Made by a program: the position numbers and the translations under genes. Below, piece after piece: positions 16,491 through 25,470 of a stretch of DNA of 64,000 nt. Source of the stretch: Halanaerobiales bacterium. GTDB taxonomy: Bacteria > Bacillota > Halanaerobiia > Halanaerobiales > DTU029. The notes under the pieces are model-generated. The model was not told where the DNA came from, did not search any database, and saw only the letters and a list, made by a program, of their open reading frames with translations. Where the stretch lies: assembly GCA_025451675.1 (NCBI GenBank), contig JANWJZ010000077.1:1-64000 (forward strand). The letters are read 5' to 3'. Numbering within the stretch: the stretch's first letter is position 1; each line of letters begins with the position of its first letter.

Positions 16491-16691
16491 ACATTTTTCT
16501 CCTTTAATCGTCATAAAATTTTGAGAAGTAATTCTTTGGTGCAAAATAAAGGATAATTTTATCTCTTGTAGTATTATAATAATGATATCAAAAATAAATT
16601 AAATAAACAATTTATCCAGTAATTTTCCGTCAGCAATGATGGGAGTGGTTGTTTATTTTGTAGTAATTATATATTGAAAGGGGATTTTACA

Positions 16692-17684
16692 ATGGATTTG
16701 TTGGCAGGCTTCAGGAAACGGGCCAGTGAGAACAGGAAAAGCATTGTGCTTCCAGAAGGTAATGAACCAAGGATTATTAAGGCTGCAGCATCAATACTTG
16801 AAGAAGGTATAGCAGACCTTTATCTCCTTGGCGAAGTAGAGGAGATCAGGAGCAGGGCCAGGGATCTTGGTGTAAGTATTGATGGTGCAACGTTAATTAA
16901 TCCTGCGGAGTCAGAATTGTTGGAGGAGTTTGGAAAGCTATTTTATGAATTGAGGAAACATAAAGGGATTACGGAGGAAGAAGCCAGAAGTCAAGTAGTT
17001 AATCCCCTGTATTTTGGTACTATGTTAGTACATACTGGAAGGGCGGCCGGAATGGTGGCCGGGGCAATTAATTCAACCGGCGATGTTTTAAGGCCAGCCT
17101 TTCAGATCATCAAAACCAGGCCTGGAGTTTCAATAGTATCCGGGGCTTTTATTATGCAGGTACCTGACAGCGAATATGGAGCAGACGGGTCTTTTATTTT
17201 TGCCGATTGTGCAGTAAATCCCAATCCTGATGCAGAACAGCTGGCCGAGATAGCGATTTCTTCTGCTGAAACCGCCAGGACCCTGCTGGGTATTGAACCT
17301 GTTGTGGCTATGTTATCTTTCTCCACAAAAGGCAGTGCAAAGCATGAGTTAGTGGATAAGGTTATCCAGGCCACAGCGATTGCTAAAGAAAAGGCACCTG
17401 AACTGAAACTGGATGGAGAATTACAGGCTGATGCAGCCCTGGTAGCTTCTGTTGGCAGGACCAAATGCCCTGATAGTGAAGTAGCCGGTAAAGCCAATGT
17501 CCTGGTATTCCCGGACCTGCAGGCCGGTAATATCGGCTATAAACTGGTAGAGCGCCTGGCAGGAGCACAGGCAGTCGGGCCGATTCTCCAGGGTATAGCA
17601 AAACCAGTTAATGATCTGTCCAGAGGCTGTTCCGTTGAGGACATTATCAATATTGTAGCTATTACTTCTGTTCAGGCAGGATAA
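16692..17684 (+). CDS. pta: Phosphate acetyltransferase
   Basis: Converts acetyl-CoA and phosphate to acetyl phosphate; with acetate kinase it yields ATP. 330 residues, the short single-domain form. Signatures: KSIVLPEGNEPRII, GRAAGMVAGA, and the C-terminal VFPDLQAGNIGYKLVERLAGA. ATG 16692 is used because GAAAGGGG precedes it; the 18-base-longer TTG start lies in the ribosome-binding site. Followed 68 bases later by ackA. Together these suggest a fermentative energy metabolism. Confidence 0.96.
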   Translation: MDLLAGFRKRASENRKSIVLPEGNEPRIIKAAASILEEGIADLYLLGEVEEIRSRARDLGVSIDGATLINPAESELLEEFGKLFYELRKHKGITEEEARSQVVNPLYFGTMLVHTGRAAGMVAGAINSTGDVLRPAFQIIKTRPGVSIVSGAFIMQVPDSEYGADGSFIFADCAVNPNPDAEQLAEIAISSAETARTLLGIEPVVAMLSFSTKGSAKHELVDKVIQATAIAKEKAPELKLDGELQADAALVASVGRTKCPDSEVAGKANVLVFPDLQAGNIGYKLVERLAGAQAVGPILQGIAKPVNDLSRGCSVEDIINIVAITSVQAG

Positions 17685-17752
17685 TGGCAGCATAAGAAAA
17701 TACATGAGAAAGAAAGAACAAATAAAGAAAAATATATAAGGGTGAGGCAGAA

Positions 17753-18946
17753 ATGAAAATATTAGTAATTAATTCAGGGAGTTCTTCAATAAAATATCAA
17801 TTATTTGATATGGATAAAGAAATAGTAATGGCAAAGGGAGGAATACAGAGGATCGGAATCGATAACTCTTTTCTGAAACATGAAACCTATGAAGGAAAAG
17901 AGACCAGGATAGATAGGGATATACCTGACCATGCAGCGGGGATTAAGCTGCTTATTGACGTATTACTGGATGAGGAATATGGCGTGATCAGCGATATAGA
18001 TGAAATCGATGCTGTTGGCCACCGGGTCCTCCATGGCGGGGAAAAATTCACTGAATCAGTCATAATTAATGACGAGGTAGAAAAGACCATAGAAGAATAT
18101 TGCGACCTGGGCCCCCTGCATAATCCCCATAACTTAACCGGGATTAGGGTCTGTAAAAAATTATTACCTGGCAAACCCCAGGTGGCTGTTTTTGATACTT
18201 CCTTCCATACCACTATGCCGCCAAAGGCCTATCTCTATGCATTACCTTATGAGTATTATGAGAAATATAAGGTTAAGAGATATGGCTTTCACGGCACATC
18301 ACACCGTTATGTCAGCAGGCGTTGTGCCCAGTTGATGAACAGGCCCTATGAGGAACTGAAGATTATTTCCTGTCATCTGGGTAATGGTGCCAGCATCGCC
18401 GCTGTTGCCAATGGCAAATGTGTCGATACTTCAATGGGGCTTACCCCGCTGGAAGGACTGGTAATGGGTACCCGTTGTGGTGATATTGACCCGGCCATCA
18501 TTAAATTTATCATGGAAAAAGAGGGAATCAGTATCGAAGAAATGGATAAAATCATGAATAAAAAGAGCGGCCTCCTGGGTATATCAGGGATCAGCAACGA
18601 TTCCAGGGATGTAAGCGAAGCAGCCAAAAATGGCAATAAGCGGGCCCAACTGGCCCTGGAGCTCTTTGACTATCGTGTCGTTAAGTATATCGGGGCTTAT
18701 GTGGCTGCAATGGGCGGTGTTGATGCCATAGTCTTTACTGCAGGAATCGGTGAAAACCAGTGGGAAACCCGGGAGAATATAATCGAGCAATTAGGTTTCC
18801 TGGGTATAAAGCTGGATAAAGAGGCCAATAAGGTCAGAGGTGAAGAAAAGGAGATTTCTACTCCAGATTCAACGGTAAAGGTATTCGTTATTCCTACCAA
18901 CGAAGAGTTAATGATTGCCAGGGATACTATGGCCTTGATTTCTTAA
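17753..18946 (+). CDS. ackA: Acetate kinase
   Basis: Acetyl phosphate plus ADP to acetate plus ATP. 397 residues, normal length. Signatures MKILVINSGSSSIKYQ, VGHRVLHGG, FHGTSHRYV, CHLGNGASIAAV and the AGIGENQWETR segment are all intact. GGGTGAGG precedes the ATG. Co-oriented with pta; no terminator was seen between them. Insertion of pta-ackA between tmcAL and DUF177 is common in Clostridia. Confidence 0.97.
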   Translation: MKILVINSGSSSIKYQLFDMDKEIVMAKGGIQRIGIDNSFLKHETYEGKETRIDRDIPDHAAGIKLLIDVLLDEEYGVISDIDEIDAVGHRVLHGGEKFTESVIINDEVEKTIEEYCDLGPLHNPHNLTGIRVCKKLLPGKPQVAVFDTSFHTTMPPKAYLYALPYEYYEKYKVKRYGFHGTSHRYVSRRCAQLMNRPYEELKIISCHLGNGASIAAVANGKCVDTSMGLTPLEGLVMGTRCGDIDPAIIKFIMEKEGISIEEMDKIMNKKSGLLGISGISNDSRDVSEAAKNGNKRAQLALELFDYRVVKYIGAYVAAMGGVDAIVFTAGIGENQWETRENIIEQLGFLGIKLDKEANKVRGEEKEISTPDSTVKVFVIPTNEELMIARDTMALIS

Positions 18947-18957
18947 TTTATTTTTAC

Positions 18958-18987
18958 TTGACAAGATATGCGGGTTTCTATTATAAT
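18958..18987 (+). promoter_or_regulatory. Strong promoter for DUF177-rpmF
   Basis: Perfect -35 TTGACA (18958-18963), 18-base spacer and perfect -10 TATAAT (18982-18987), beginning 11 bases after the ackA stop. The best consensus promoter in the window, consistent with driving a ribosomal protein gene. Confidence 0.8.
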
Positions 18988-19019
18988 AAATTGTGATTTC
19001 CTGTGAGGTGATAGAAGAA

Positions 19020-19493
19020 GTGAACCTTGATTTAAGTAATCTGAAAGAACCTGGCAGTTCGAAGAGGATACAGGAAAGGATAAAGATACCGGCTTTTGAA
19101 TTGCACAGTCAGGAGATAGAAACCCCATATCTTTTTGACCTGGATCTGAACATCATCAATACCAATGGCTCTTTTGTGCTGACAGGACAAATTACCGGTG
19201 TTTTGTCCCTTATCTGTAGCCGCTGTCTGGAAAAATTTGAGCATGAAATCCAGGTGGAGATAGAGGAAGAATTACTTAAGGAAGAACTGGAAAACCTGGA
19301 GAGGGTAGATCTCATCGGTATTTTACAGGAAAATATCCTCCTGAACCTGCCGATAAAAATCCTTTGCTCAAAGGATTGTAAGGGCCTCTGCACAATATGT
19401 GGCCAGAATCTCAATGAGAAAGAATGTGGCTGTGAAAGAGAGGCAATAGACCCAAGGCTGGCTATATTAAAAGATTTCTATAAAAAAAGCTGA
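19020..19493 (+). CDS. DUF177 (YceD/YlbN) family protein
   Basis: 157-residue protein encoded just upstream of rpmF, as in nearly all bacteria; in other bacteria it is associated with 23S rRNA stability and in plants with 50S assembly. It contains the conserved zinc-like Cys sets: CSRCLEKF near residue 65 and CSKDCKGLCTICGQNLNEKECGC (broken here: CSKDC, then CTICG, then CGC). The start is GTG 19020, seven bases after GAGGTGAT; upstream GTG 18993 is too close to the promoter -10 to be translated. Confidence 0.9.
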   Translation: MNLDLSNLKEPGSSKRIQERIKIPAFELHSQEIETPYLFDLDLNIINTNGSFVLTGQITGVLSLICSRCLEKFEHEIQVEIEEELLKEELENLERVDLIGILQENILLNLPIKILCSKDCKGLCTICGQNLNEKECGCEREAIDPRLAILKDFYKKS

Positions 19494-19520
19494 ACTAGAT
19501 AGATAAGGAGGTGTTAGGAG

Positions 19521-19694
19521 ATGGCCGTACCAAAGAGGAAAACTTCAAAAGCCCGTAAGCGTAAAAGACGCACTCACTGGAAGATAAGTACTCCGAATTT
19601 AATTGAATGTCCTCAGTGTCACGAATTAAAGTTATCCCATAGAGTATGTCCTTCCTGCGGATATTATAAAGGGAGAGAGGCTGTGGGAGAATAA
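19521..19694 (+). CDS. rpmF: 50S ribosomal protein L32
   Basis: 57 residues. N-terminal [20 protein letters not shown] is the L32 signature; two CxxC pairs (CPQC and CPSC) show the zinc-binding form. AAGGAGG and a second GGAG lie in front of the ATG. Coupled to DUF177 upstream and ended by a perfect-stem terminator. Confidence 0.97.
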   Translation: MAVPKRKTSKARKRKRRTHWKISTPNLIECPQCHELKLSHRVCPSCGYYKGREAVGE

Positions 19695-19702
19695 GAATAA
19701 AT

Positions 19703-19724
19703 GACCCTATATAGGGTCTTTTTT
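19703..19724 (+). terminator. Intrinsic terminator after rpmF
   Basis: Palindrome GACCCTAT (19703-19710) and ATAGGGTC (19711-19718), followed by six T. Confidence 0.85.
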
Positions 19725-19745
19725 CATTTAGGAGGAAAATTATCC

Positions 19746-19774
19746 TTGCATTCTGTATAGATATCAATTATAAT
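19746..19774 (+). promoter_or_regulatory. Promoter of the fapR-plsX-fabHKD operon
   Basis: -35 TTGCAT (19746-19751), a 17-base spacer, perfect -10 TATAAT (19769-19774). Predicted start near 19781 places the FapR operator at about +7 to +23. Confidence 0.75.
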
Positions 19775-19786
19775 AAGGGTAAATAT

Positions 19787-19803
19787 TTAGTACCAGGTAT
19801 TAA
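19787..19803 (+). promoter_or_regulatory. FapR operator
   Basis: TTAGTACCAGGTATTAA is an imperfect palindrome (7 of 8 arm positions pair around a central A) that resembles the known FapR site beginning TTAGTACC. It lies just after the predicted transcript start and ends 12 bases before fapR, so FapR very likely represses its own operon and malonyl-CoA relieves it. Confidence 0.8.
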
Positions 19804-19815
19804 TAGGTGGTATTA

Positions 19816-20373
19816 ATGAGATATAAAAAAGAAGACCGACAAAAATTATTGGTAGAATTACTTGAAAAAAATCCATTATTGACAGATCAGGAACTGGCCA
19901 GACATTTTAATGTCAGCATACAAACCATCAGGCTGGATCGCCTGATTCTCGGTATTCCCGAGCTGAGGGAGCGGACCAGGAATGCAGCTTCTGCCTATGC
20001 CAGACTCAAATCCATCAGTGAAGGGGAAGTAATTGGTGAATTAATTTCCCTGGAGCTAGGTAAATATGCCGAGTCATTACTTATTACATCACCGGAAATG
20101 GCCTTGCAGCGCTCAAAGGTTATCCGTGGCCATTTTCTTTTTGCCCAGGCCAATTCCCTGGCTGTAGCAGTAATTGACGCCAGGAATGTCCTGACCGGAA
20201 AAGCTGAACTTAACTTCCATAAGGTAGTGAGGATTGGAGAAAAAATCAGGGCCAGGGCGGTAGTTAAAAGAGCGGAGAAGAATAGATATATTGTTGAGGT
20301 CAATTCTTACCGGGATGAGGAATTGATTTTTTCAGGAGATTTTATTCTCTTTGCTAAAGAGGAGGTGGAATAA
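19816..20373 (+). CDS. fapR: Transcriptional repressor FapR of fatty acid and phospholipid synthesis
   Basis: 185 residues. N-terminal winged-helix segment DQELARHFNVSIQTIRLDR (about residues 22-40), then a hot-dog-fold effector domain that binds malonyl-CoA (GHFLFAQANSLAVAVIDA, GEKIRARAVV). ATG 19816 follows AGGTGG; the in-frame GTG at 19807 is inside that site. It heads the operon whose remaining genes make fatty acids, and a FapR-type operator lies directly upstream. Ends flush against plsX. Confidence 0.95.
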   Translation: MRYKKEDRQKLLVELLEKNPLLTDQELARHFNVSIQTIRLDRLILGIPELRERTRNAASAYARLKSISEGEVIGELISLELGKYAESLLITSPEMALQRSKVIRGHFLFAQANSLAVAVIDARNVLTGKAELNFHKVVRIGEKIRARAVVKRAEKNRYIVEVNSYRDEELIFSGDFILFAKEEVE

Positions 20374-21384
20374 ATGAAAATAATTCTTGATGCAATGGGC
20401 GGTGACAATGCGCCAGCAGAGGTAATAAAGGGGGCCCTTGAGGCCATTGACCTGTATGAGGATATTGAGATTATTCTTGTGGGGCGGGAAAGCGATATAA
20501 AAAGGGAATTGGGGGATAATTATAATAGGGATAGGTTACAGATTCATAATGCAGAAGAAGTCATTACCATGAATGATTCCCCTTCCCGTGCTATAAGATA
20601 TAAAAAGGATTCCTCCATAGTCAGGGGTATATCCTTGCTGAAGGAGGAGAAGGAGGCAGCCTTTGTTTCAGCTGGTAATACTGGCGCTGTCATGGCTGCT
20701 GCCCTATTTGGACTGGGAAGATTAAAGGGTATTAAACGCCCTTCCATACTGACTACCTTCCCCAATATTACAGGACAGACAATTATAATGGATAATGGAG
20801 CCAATATTGATTGTAAGGATGAAAATTTACTGCAGTTTGCCATCATGGGACAAATTTATGCCAGGAAGGTACTGGGTATAGAAAATCCCCGGACCGGACT
20901 CCTGAGCATTGGCGAAGAAAAGGAAAAGGGAAATCAGTTAGTCAAGGATACTTATGAACTCCTGAAAAATGACCGGAGGATTACTAATTTTATAGGCAAT
21001 GTAGAAGGCCGGGATATCTTTAATGGAAGTTGTGATCTGATTGTCTGTGATGGCTTTGTCGGTAATGTTGTCCTGAAGACAACTGAGGGAGTGGCTTCCT
21101 TTGTATTTTCTTTGTTGAAGGAGGCCTTTACCGGCAGTTTCAGGGCAAAGGCAGGTGCCCTACTTTTAAAGCCCTATTTGAAGGCCCTGCGGGATAAGAT
21201 CGATTACCGGCAGTATGGCGGAGCGCCATTGCTTGGTGTGAATGGTGCAGTAATTATCGCCCATGGCAGTTCTGATGCCCTGGCTATCAGCAATGCCATT
21301 AAAGTAGCCAGAGAAACAGTAAAGAGCAAATTAGTAGATGAGATCCAGAAAGAAATAAATCAGGGTGGTGAAATAGATGAGTAA
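20374..21384 (+). CDS. plsX: Phosphate acyltransferase PlsX
   Basis: Converts acyl-ACP to acyl-phosphate for glycerol-3-phosphate acylation by PlsY (also in this window, near 42 kb). 336 residues. Starts [20 protein letters not shown]; contains [21 protein letters not shown] and [19 protein letters not shown] precedes ATG, coupled to fapR. Overlaps fabH by eight bases. Confidence 0.97.
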   Translation: MKIILDAMGGDNAPAEVIKGALEAIDLYEDIEIILVGRESDIKRELGDNYNRDRLQIHNAEEVITMNDSPSRAIRYKKDSSIVRGISLLKEEKEAAFVSAGNTGAVMAAALFGLGRLKGIKRPSILTTFPNITGQTIIMDNGANIDCKDENLLQFAIMGQIYARKVLGIENPRTGLLSIGEEKEKGNQLVKDTYELLKNDRRITNFIGNVEGRDIFNGSCDLIVCDGFVGNVVLKTTEGVASFVFSLLKEAFTGSFRAKAGALLLKPYLKALRDKIDYRQYGGAPLLGVNGAVIIAHGSSDALAISNAIKVARETVKSKLVDEIQKEINQGGEIDE

Positions 21385-22369
21385 GAGAGCAACGATTACC
21401 GGGTTGGGGAAATATATCCCGCCTAAGGTATTAACAAACAAGGACCTGGAAAAGATGGTCGATACCAGTGATGAATGGATTACCACCAGAACCGGCATTA
21501 AAGAAAGACATGTGGTGGAAGATGGTGTCAGTACCTCTGATATTGCCTGTGAAGCAGCCCGGGAGGCATTGGAAATGGCCGGCCTGGCCGCAGAAGAGAT
21601 AGACTTAATCATTGTGGCTACAGTAACACCGGATATGGTTTTCCCGGCAACGGCCTGTCTTGTCCAGGAAAAATTGGGGGCAAAGAATGCTGCTGCCTTT
21701 GACCTGGAAGCAGGTTGTTCCGGTTTTGTCTATAGCCTGGCTGTAGCAGCCCAGTTTATCGAGAGCGGCCTTTATAAAAATGCCCTGGTCATCGGTGCCG
21801 AGATTTTATCCCGGATAACAGACTGGGAAGACCGCAGTACCTGTGTCCTCTTCGGTGATGGTGCAGGTGCAGCTGTACTTGAGGCAACAGATAAGGGTGG
21901 TATGTTAGCCTTTGAACTGGGGGCTGATGGTTCAGGCGGGAAGAGCCTTTATATTCCGGCAGGAGGTTCCCTGAAGCCTTCCAGTAAAACAACCATTGAA
22001 GAAAAAGAGCATTTTATCAGGATGGAGGGTAATCAGGTCTTTAAATTTGCCGTAAAAACAATGGGCTATGCTGCCTTAAAGGTCATCGAAAAAGCGGGTT
22101 TGCAACCGGAAGATATAGATCTTTTTGTCCCCCATCAGGCCAATACGAGAATCATAGAGGCTGCAGCCAATAAATTGAAGTTACCGGAAGATAAGGTCTT
22201 TGTTAATCTCCCTAAATATGGAAACACTTCCAGCGCTTCGGTACCCATTGCCCTGGCAGAAGCCCGGGCGGAAGGACGGATTAAAAACGGCGATATAGTG
22301 GTCCTGGTTGCTTTTGGTGCTGGTTTGACCTGGGCTTCTACTGTTATAGAATGGAATGAGGGTGTATAG
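21377..22369 (+). CDS. fabH: 3-oxoacyl-ACP synthase III
   Basis: Starts each fatty acid by condensing acetyl-CoA or branched acyl-CoA with malonyl-ACP. 330 residues. The Cys-His-Asn triad is visible: [11 protein letters not shown] (about residue 114), PHQANTRII (about 251) and GNTSSASVP (about 281). Second enzyme of the fapR operon. Whether it prefers acetyl-CoA or branched primers cannot be told. Confidence 0.97.
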   Translation: MSKRATITGLGKYIPPKVLTNKDLEKMVDTSDEWITTRTGIKERHVVEDGVSTSDIACEAAREALEMAGLAAEEIDLIIVATVTPDMVFPATACLVQEKLGAKNAAAFDLEAGCSGFVYSLAVAAQFIESGLYKNALVIGAEILSRITDWEDRSTCVLFGDGAGAAVLEATDKGGMLAFELGADGSGGKSLYIPAGGSLKPSSKTTIEEKEHFIRMEGNQVFKFAVKTMGYAALKVIEKAGLQPEDIDLFVPHQANTRIIEAAANKLKLPEDKVFVNLPKYGNTSSASVPIALAEARAEGRIKNGDIVVLVAFGAGLTWASTVIEWNEGV

Positions 22370-22370
22370 T

Positions 22371-23321
22371 ATGATTGTTGATAACCGTTTAACAGGGTTA
22401 CTGAAAATCCGCTATCCTATTATTCAGGGAGGAATGGCCTGGATTGCCACTGGAGAATTAGCGGCAGCTGTCAGCGAGGCTGGTGGGCTGGGTGTAATAG
22501 GTGCCGGTAATGCTCCAGCTGATGTCATCCGGAAGGAGATTCAGAAGGTCAAGGAAAGGACGGATAAGCCCTTTGCAGTAAATATCATGCTTTTATCCCC
22601 TTTTGTTGATGAAATTGCAGAGCTGGTAATCGAAGAGAAGGTGCCTGTAGTTACCACCGGTGCCGGTAATCCGGGAAAATATATTGAAGCATTTAAGGAA
22701 AATGGAATCAAAGTAATCCCCGTTGTTCCCACAGTGGCACTGGCTAAAAGAATGGAACGGATTGGCGTGGATGCTGTAATTGCTGAAGGGACTGAGGCTG
22801 GCGGGCATATTGGCGAAATTACAACAATGGCCCTGGTACCACAGATTGTTGATGCAGTAGAGATTCCAGTAATTGCTGCAGGAGGTATTGCCGATGGGCG
22901 CGGGCTAATTGCCGCCTTTGCCCTGGGGGCAGAGGGAGTGCAGATGGGGACCCGTTTTGTGGCCTCTACAGAATGTACTGCCCATAAAGCCTATAAAAAT
23001 GCCATTATTAAGGCCGGCGATAGGGATGCTGTTGTGACCGGCCGTTCAACAGGACACCCGGTAAGGAATTTAAGGAATAATCTGACCCGGATCCTTGATA
23101 AGATGGAGAAAGATGGGAACAGCAGCGAGGAAATAGAAAAAATTGCCGCCGGCGGCCTGCGTAAAGCAGCTGTGGATGGTGACGTGGATGAAGGTAGTGT
23201 AATGGCCGGGCAGATTGCAGCCCTGATCAATGATATCAAGCCAGTCAGGGAAATAATCGAAGATATGGTCAATGAAGCAAAAGTTATTCTGAAAAAATTT
23301 CAGGAGGAACTGGAAATATGA
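22371..23321 (+). CDS. fabK: Enoyl-ACP reductase II (FMN-dependent)
   Basis: Last reduction step of each elongation cycle, in place of FabI. 316 residues, a TIM-barrel flavoprotein of the nitronate-monooxygenase superfamily. Family motifs: YPIIQGGMAWIATGELAAAV at the start, AEGTEAGGHIG near residue 140, IAAGGIADGRG near 174 and GVQMGTRF near 197. ATG 22371 is chosen with GAGGGTG upstream; ATG 22356 would overlap fabH further. FabK organisms are usually insensitive to FabI inhibitors such as triclosan. Confidence 0.93.
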   Translation: MIVDNRLTGLLKIRYPIIQGGMAWIATGELAAAVSEAGGLGVIGAGNAPADVIRKEIQKVKERTDKPFAVNIMLLSPFVDEIAELVIEEKVPVVTTGAGNPGKYIEAFKENGIKVIPVVPTVALAKRMERIGVDAVIAEGTEAGGHIGEITTMALVPQIVDAVEIPVIAAGGIADGRGLIAAFALGAEGVQMGTRFVASTECTAHKAYKNAIIKAGDRDAVVTGRSTGHPVRNLRNNLTRILDKMEKDGNSSEEIEKIAAGGLRKAAVDGDVDEGSVMAGQIAALINDIKPVREIIEDMVNEAKVILKKFQEELEI

Positions 23322-24250
23322 AAATAGCCTTTATCTTTCCAGGGCAGGGTTCTCAGTATATCGGTATGGGTAAGGAACTGGTGGAGAATTTTCCCCTGGC
23401 TGCTGAGATAATGAAAAAGGCCAATAAGATTCTGGAAATGGATCTGGCAGATTTATGTTTTTACGGTCCGGCCGAAGAATTGGGTCTTACGGAAAATACA
23501 CAACCAGCCATCTATACGATCAGTTATATTGTAAATCGTCTCCTCAATGAGGAATGTATCTATCCTGCAGTGGTAGCTGGCCATAGCCTGGGAGAATATT
23601 CTGCCCTGGCTGCTGCCGGTGTATTCAGCTTTGAAGAAGGCCTCTGGCTGGTCCGCCAGAGGGGCATACTGATGAATAAGGCTGTGCCGGATAATCAGGG
23701 CAGTATGGCAGCAATCATCGGCCTTGAAGACAGGGTAATTGAAGAAATCTGTCGGAATGTTAAAGGCATCTGTGAAATAGCCAATTATAATTCTCCTGAA
23801 CAGATTGTTATATCCGGCGAAAGGGAGGCGGTGCTGGCTGCCTGTCAGCTGGCGGAAGAAAAGGGGGCCAGAAAGACAGTGGTCCTGAAGGTAAGCGGTC
23901 CCTTCCATTCCTCTCTGATGGAGAAAGCAGCAAAGGAGTTTGCCGGAATCCTGGATAAAATACAGTTTAATAAACCGGAAATACCTATAGTTTCAAATGT
24001 TACTGCTGATTTTGCGGTAGAACCGGAAGAGATAAAGGAATTGTTAATTAAACAATTAAGCAGTAGTGTCCGTTGGGTGGAATCCATTAATTTTATCCGG
24101 GATGAAGGTATAAATACCTACATCGAAGTTGGGCCTGGCAAGGTCTTGCGGGGTTTATTGCGGAGAATTGATTCTTCTCTAATTACTTATAATATTGAAG
24201 ACCTTAAAACATTGCAGGATTTTTTAAATAAATTTAAGTGCCAGGAATAA
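23318..24250 (+). CDS. fabD: Malonyl-CoA:ACP transacylase
   Basis: Loads malonyl groups on ACP. 310 residues. Nucleophile motif GHSLGEYSALAAAG (about residue 90), FPGQGSQYIGMG at the N-terminus, catalytic His in GPFHSSLM near residue 198, and NVTAD near 224. ATGA overlap with fabK; last gene of the fapR-led unit. Confidence 0.97.
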   Translation: MKIAFIFPGQGSQYIGMGKELVENFPLAAEIMKKANKILEMDLADLCFYGPAEELGLTENTQPAIYTISYIVNRLLNEECIYPAVVAGHSLGEYSALAAAGVFSFEEGLWLVRQRGILMNKAVPDNQGSMAAIIGLEDRVIEEICRNVKGICEIANYNSPEQIVISGEREAVLAACQLAEEKGARKTVVLKVSGPFHSSLMEKAAKEFAGILDKIQFNKPEIPIVSNVTADFAVEPEEIKELLIKQLSSSVRWVESINFIRDEGINTYIEVGPGKVLRGLLRRIDSSLITYNIEDLKTLQDFLNKFKCQE

Positions 24251-24287
24251 ACAGGGAAGAAAAACTAATTATTTTAGAGAAGAATAT

Positions 24288-24310
24288 GAGATAATAGTAT
24301 AACTTATCTC
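24288..24310 (+). promoter_or_regulatory. Inverted repeat between fabD and fabG
   Basis: GAGATAA (24288-24294) and TTATCTC (24304-24310) are perfect arms with a nine-base loop. No T-tract follows. It could be a transcript processing site or a weak operator; it is not a FapR-type sequence. Confidence 0.35.
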
Positions 24311-24337
24311 TTGAAATATATAATAAGGGGGTATATT

Positions 24338-25087
24338 ATGAGATTGGAGGGTAAGGTTGCTCTAATAACTGGTAGTTCCAGGGGAATCGGCGCGGCTACA
24401 GCTTTGAAGCTGGCAGAAGAGGGTGCAGATATAATCATTAATTATCCTTTTGCTGCAGAAGAAGGTAATGCTGCTGAAATCAGAGATAAAATTGTAAAGC
24501 TGGGCCGGGAGGTCCTGTTGGTGGAGGCAGATATATCAATACTGGCTGAAGCGGAACGCATGATTGAGGAAGCCCTTACTAAATTCGGGAAGATAGATAT
24601 ACTGGTCAATAATGCCGGAATTACCAGGGATAATCTCCTCCTGCGGATGAAAGAAGAGGAATGGGATGCAGTGATTAATGTAAACTTAAAGGGGGTATTT
24701 AACTGCACAAAAGCTGTTCTCCGCTCCATGCTGAAGCAAAAAACAGGCAAGATTATTAATGTTGCTTCTGTCGTAGGCGTAATGGGTAATGCGGGACAGA
24801 CCAATTATTCTGCTTCAAAAGCCGGTGTAATAGGTTTTACCAAATCACTGGCTAAAGAGGTTGCCAGTAGAGGAATAACCGCCAATGCTGTTGCCCCTGG
24901 CTTTATAGAATCACAGATGACCGAAGTATTGCCAGAGGATGTCAAGGAAAAGATGCTGTCTGCCATACCATTAAATAGGTTTGGTAAACCTGAGGAAGTT
25001 GCCAATGTAATCTGTTTCCTGGCTTCGGCAGAAGCAGACTATATAAATGGACAGGTAATCAATATTGATGGCGGTATGCTCATGTAA
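24338..25087 (+). CDS. fabG: 3-oxoacyl-ACP reductase
   Basis: NADPH-dependent reduction in fatty acid elongation. 249 residues, short-chain dehydrogenase family. Cofactor motif TGSSRGIGAA near residue 12, NNAG near 91, catalytic Ser-Tyr-Lys within VASVVG...YSASKAG (about 143-160), and C-terminal INIDGGM. ATG 24338 follows AAGGGGG; a longer TTG start at 24311 lacks a site. Followed by acpP 21 bases later. Confidence 0.96.
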   Translation: MRLEGKVALITGSSRGIGAATALKLAEEGADIIINYPFAAEEGNAAEIRDKIVKLGREVLLVEADISILAEAERMIEEALTKFGKIDILVNNAGITRDNLLLRMKEEEWDAVINVNLKGVFNCTKAVLRSMLKQKTGKIINVASVVGVMGNAGQTNYSASKAGVIGFTKSLAKEVASRGITANAVAPGFIESQMTEVLPEDVKEKMLSAIPLNRFGKPEEVANVICFLASAEADYINGQVINIDGGMLM

Positions 25088-25108
25088 TTTTGAAAGGAGG
25101 TGAATATG

Positions 25109-25342
25109 ATGGCAGATGTTTATAATAAAGTTGTAGATATTATTGTTGAGGAATTGGGTGTTGATCCAGAAGAGGTTACACCAGAGGCATCTTTCATTGA
25201 TGACCTTGGTGCAGATTCTCTGGACGTAGTAGAGCTGGTTATGGCTTTTGAAGAAGAGTTTGATCTGGAAATTCCAGATGAAGATGCTGAAAATATTAAA
25301 ACAGTACAGGATGCTGTAGATTATATTGAGGAGAATTTATAA
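25109..25342 (+). CDS. acpP: Acyl carrier protein
   Basis: 77 residues, acidic. The phosphopantetheine Ser is in [23 protein letters not shown] precedes two adjacent ATG codons (25106 and 25109); the second gives better spacing. Between fabG and fabF, the standard order. A terminator follows. Confidence 0.97.
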   Translation: MADVYNKVVDIIVEELGVDPEEVTPEASFIDDLGADSLDVVELVMAFEEEFDLEIPDEDAENIKTVQDAVDYIEENL

Positions 25343-25367
25343 TCTCTCATATGCTTTTATAACAGGG

Positions 25368-25394
25368 AGGCCCTGTTTACAGGGCCTTTCTTCC
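25368..25394 (+). terminator. Intrinsic terminator after acpP
   Basis: Stem AGGCCCTG (25368-25375) with CAGGGCCT (25380-25387), four-base loop, and a short pyrimidine tract. The weak T-run may allow partial read-through into fabF, which would set a high ACP-to-FabF ratio. Confidence 0.7.
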
Positions 25395-25470
25395 ACCAAA
25401 ATTGAAGAGAATAATTATTATTTTTATGGAGATTTCTGAACTGGAGATAAATTAGTAAAGGGTGGAGATT

